Below are positions 62,623 through 64,000 of a stretch of DNA of 64,000 nucleotides, one piece after another. Below the pieces are notes generated by a model that ran no database searches, was not told the origin of the DNA, and saw only the letters and a list, made by a program, of their open reading frames with translations. Positions within the stretch are counted from its first letter, which is position 1. The number at the start of each line of letters is the position of its first letter. The position numbers were made by a program, and so were the translations under genes. Origin of the DNA: Blastomonas fulva (lineage in GTDB: Bacteria; Pseudomonadota; Alphaproteobacteria; Sphingomonadales; Sphingomonadaceae). Location of the stretch: the NCBI RefSeq assembly GCF_003431825.1, contig NZ_CP020083.1:3138501-3202500 (forward strand), given 5' to 3'.

Positions 62623-64000
62623 TCAGCCGAAAAGTCCGGCGAGATCCTTTTTCAGGATCTTGCCATTGGCGTTGCGCGGAAGCGTATCCGTGCAGAACAC
62701 GATCCGCACCGGCACCTTGAACGCGGCGAGACGCTCGCGCACCCAGGCCTGCAGTTCCGCCTCGCTGGCATGGGTTCCGGGAGCCAGGTGCACCACCGCC
62801 GCCGGTTCTTCTCCCAATGTGCGATGCGGCAGGCCGATCAACGCGGCATCGGTGACCGCGGGGTGATCGTAGAGCACGTTCTCCACCTCTGACGAATAGA
62901 TGTTCTCGCCGCCGCGGATGATCATGTCCTTGGCGCGGTCGACGATGTAGCAAAAGCCCTCCTCGTCGAGGCGCGCCAGATCGCCGGTGCGCACCCAGCC
63001 ATCGACAAAGGTGGCGGCGCTGGCCTCGGGCTTGTTCCAATAGCCTTTGACGATCTGCGGCCCCCTCGCCCACAGCTCGCCAACCTCGCCGACCCCAAGC
63101 TCGGTCACGCCATCGGCATCCATGATCTTGAGGTCGCTGACCGGCACGGCAGGGCCGCAGCTGTCGGGGCGGTTGAGATAGTCCTCGGCCGAGTGGCTGG
63201 TCACCGTCGCCATGGTTTCGGTCATGCCCCAGCCATTGCCGGGCAACGCGCCGAAGATGTCGCGGATCTTGCGCACCAGCTCGGGTGCAGACGGCGCACC
63301 GCCATAGGAAATCGACTTGAGCGAGCTCAGATCATACTTGTCGCGATCGGGATGCTCGATCAGCTGCCAGGCAATGGTCGGGACCCCGCCGGTGGCGGTG
63401 ACGCGCTCGCGCTCGATAATTTCGAGCGCCTTCACCGTATCCCAGCGGTGCATGAACACCATGGTCGACCCGCCGAACATGATCCCGGTCATCCCCGCGC
63501 TGCAGGCGGTGACATGGAACAACGGGATAACCGTCAGCATCACGGCGGGTTCGGGCGCGGGCGGCGCCTCGCCGCGCCTCAGCGCGCTGCGGACCCCGGC
63601 ATAGGCCGTGGTCAGGATGTTGGTTGTCATGTTGCGATGGCTGCCCAGCGCGCCCTTGGGGTTGCCGGTGGTACCGCTGGTGTAGAAGATGGTCGCAGCA
63701 TCCTCAGGAGCCAGCGCGATATCCGGCAAGGTCGCTGCATCGAGCGCCGTATAGCCGTGCGGCGAACCTATCAGGTCCTCCAATGGCTTCGCCTTGTGCG
63801 GCAGGTCGCTCGTGCTGCGGGTGACGAGGATGCTCTCAAGGTCTTCCAGTTCGGAAAGATACGGGCTGATCCGGTCGAGGCGTTCCCCATCGGCAATCAG
63901 CAGCCGGGCGCCGGAATCGGAAATGCCATAGGCCAGCTCGCCCCCTGTCCACCAGGCGTTGAGCGGCACCGCGATCGCCCCCAGGCTGACGATCGCGAAA
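62623..64000 (-). CDS. Acyl-CoA synthetase (AMP-dependent), N-terminus beyond the window
   Basis: The frame is open to base 64000 (FAIVSLGAIAVPLNAWWTGG at the edge), so about 459 residues are visible. AMP-binding motifs: TIFYTSGTTGNPKGALGSHR, PGNGWGMTETMATVTSHS, WVRTGDLARLDEEGFCYIVD, VDRAKDMIIRGGENIYSSEV, and the catalytic Lys in LPRNANGKILKKDLAGLFG. It activates a fatty or aromatic acid to the acyl-CoA; substrate not readable. Confidence 0.93.
   Translation of the reverse strand, partial: FAIVSLGAIAVPLNAWWTGGELAYGISDSGARLLIADGERLDRISPYLSELEDLESILVTRSTSDLPHKAKPLEDLIGSPHGYTALDAATLPDIALAPEDAATIFYTSGTTGNPKGALGSHRNMTTNILTTAYAGVRSALRRGEAPPAPEPAVMLTVIPLFHVTACSAGMTGIMFGGSTMVFMHRWDTVKALEIIERERVTATGGVPTIAWQLIEHPDRDKYDLSSLKSISYGGAPSAPELVRKIRDIFGALPGNGWGMTETMATVTSHSAEDYLNRPDSCGPAVPVSDLKIMDADGVTELGVGEVGELWARGPQIVKGYWNKPEASAATFVDGWVRTGDLARLDEEGFCYIVDRAKDMIIRGGENIYSSEVENVLYDHPAVTDAALIGLPHRTLGEEPAAVVHLAPGTHASEAELQAWVRERLAAFKVPVRIVFCTDTLPRNANGKILKKDLAGLFG

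Overview
The window is high-GC, densely packed bacterial chromosome. It most likely comes from an alphaproteobacterium of the Sphingomonadaceae (Sphingomonas, Sphingopyxis, Blastomonas or Novosphingobium-like). The evidence is the GC-rich codon use, the two TonB-dependent receptors, the NrsF-type anti-sigma factor, the argH - small lipoprotein - lysA order, the SapC protein and the CIRCE-controlled groESL. The genus is inference. No rRNA and no CRISPR array were seen. There is one tRNA gene (Val, anticodon TAC).

Layout. 1-4640: start of sppA, then a leftward copper/metal-stress 'bufferin' operon (bufA precursor peptide, bufB MNIO enzyme, bufC partner, DoxX protein, ECF sigma factor, NrsF anti-sigma). 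Three copies of the same promoter motif, GTAACC-N16-CGAA, lie before bufA, inside bufC and before nrsF. 4680-6885: groES-groEL behind a perfect CIRCE operator. 6889-15294: DJ-1/PfpI protein, an MBL-fold hydrolase whose ribosome binding site lies in a perfect 21-bp inverted repeat, a small acidic lipoprotein, polA, a cation/proton antiporter, pheA and a membrane cytochrome c. 15373-17835: a DUF2721 protein and an unrecognised three-gene cassette (52-aa peptide, a 285-aa protein, a cupin-like 295-aa protein) that looks like a peptide-modification locus. 17950-23333: two PaaI thioesterases, a siroheme-synthase-like protein, lysA, an LptM-like lipoprotein, argH and a TlpA thioredoxin. 23449-31179: tRNA-Val, rph, rdgB, hemW, xerC, a DedA protein, gshB, a YraN protein, rsmI and an LpoA-like lipoprotein. 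A 22-residue peptide gene with its own terminator follows at 31422.

31712-42143: a flavin reductase/enoyl-CoA hydratase fusion, a DUF3667 protein, a thioesterase, a TonB receptor divergent from a beta-propeller phytase, queF, a Pro/Ala-rich membrane protein and an S10 carboxypeptidase. 42213-46632 is the most accessory-looking stretch: a TonB-domain protein, a frameshifted aspartic-protease-like gene, small membrane proteins and an IS110-family (IS1111-type) element with 15-bp inverted repeats. 46838-64000: ArsC/Spx-like protein, DUF427, a glycerophosphodiesterase gene broken by an in-frame TAG, an EEP-family hydrolase, panB, thiolase, prepilin peptidase, acs, a ZnuD-like zinc receptor, a DEAD-box helicase, a D-2-hydroxyacid dehydrogenase, sapC and a truncated acyl-CoA synthetase. 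Two copies of a REP/BIME-like palindromic repeat lie in convergent intergenic gaps (50702 and 57726).

Most of the window is housekeeping: protein folding, DNA replication and repair, amino-acid, pantothenate and acetyl-CoA metabolism. It is interleaved with envelope and nutrient-uptake genes (phytate, zinc) and one metal-stress operon with its own sigma circuit.
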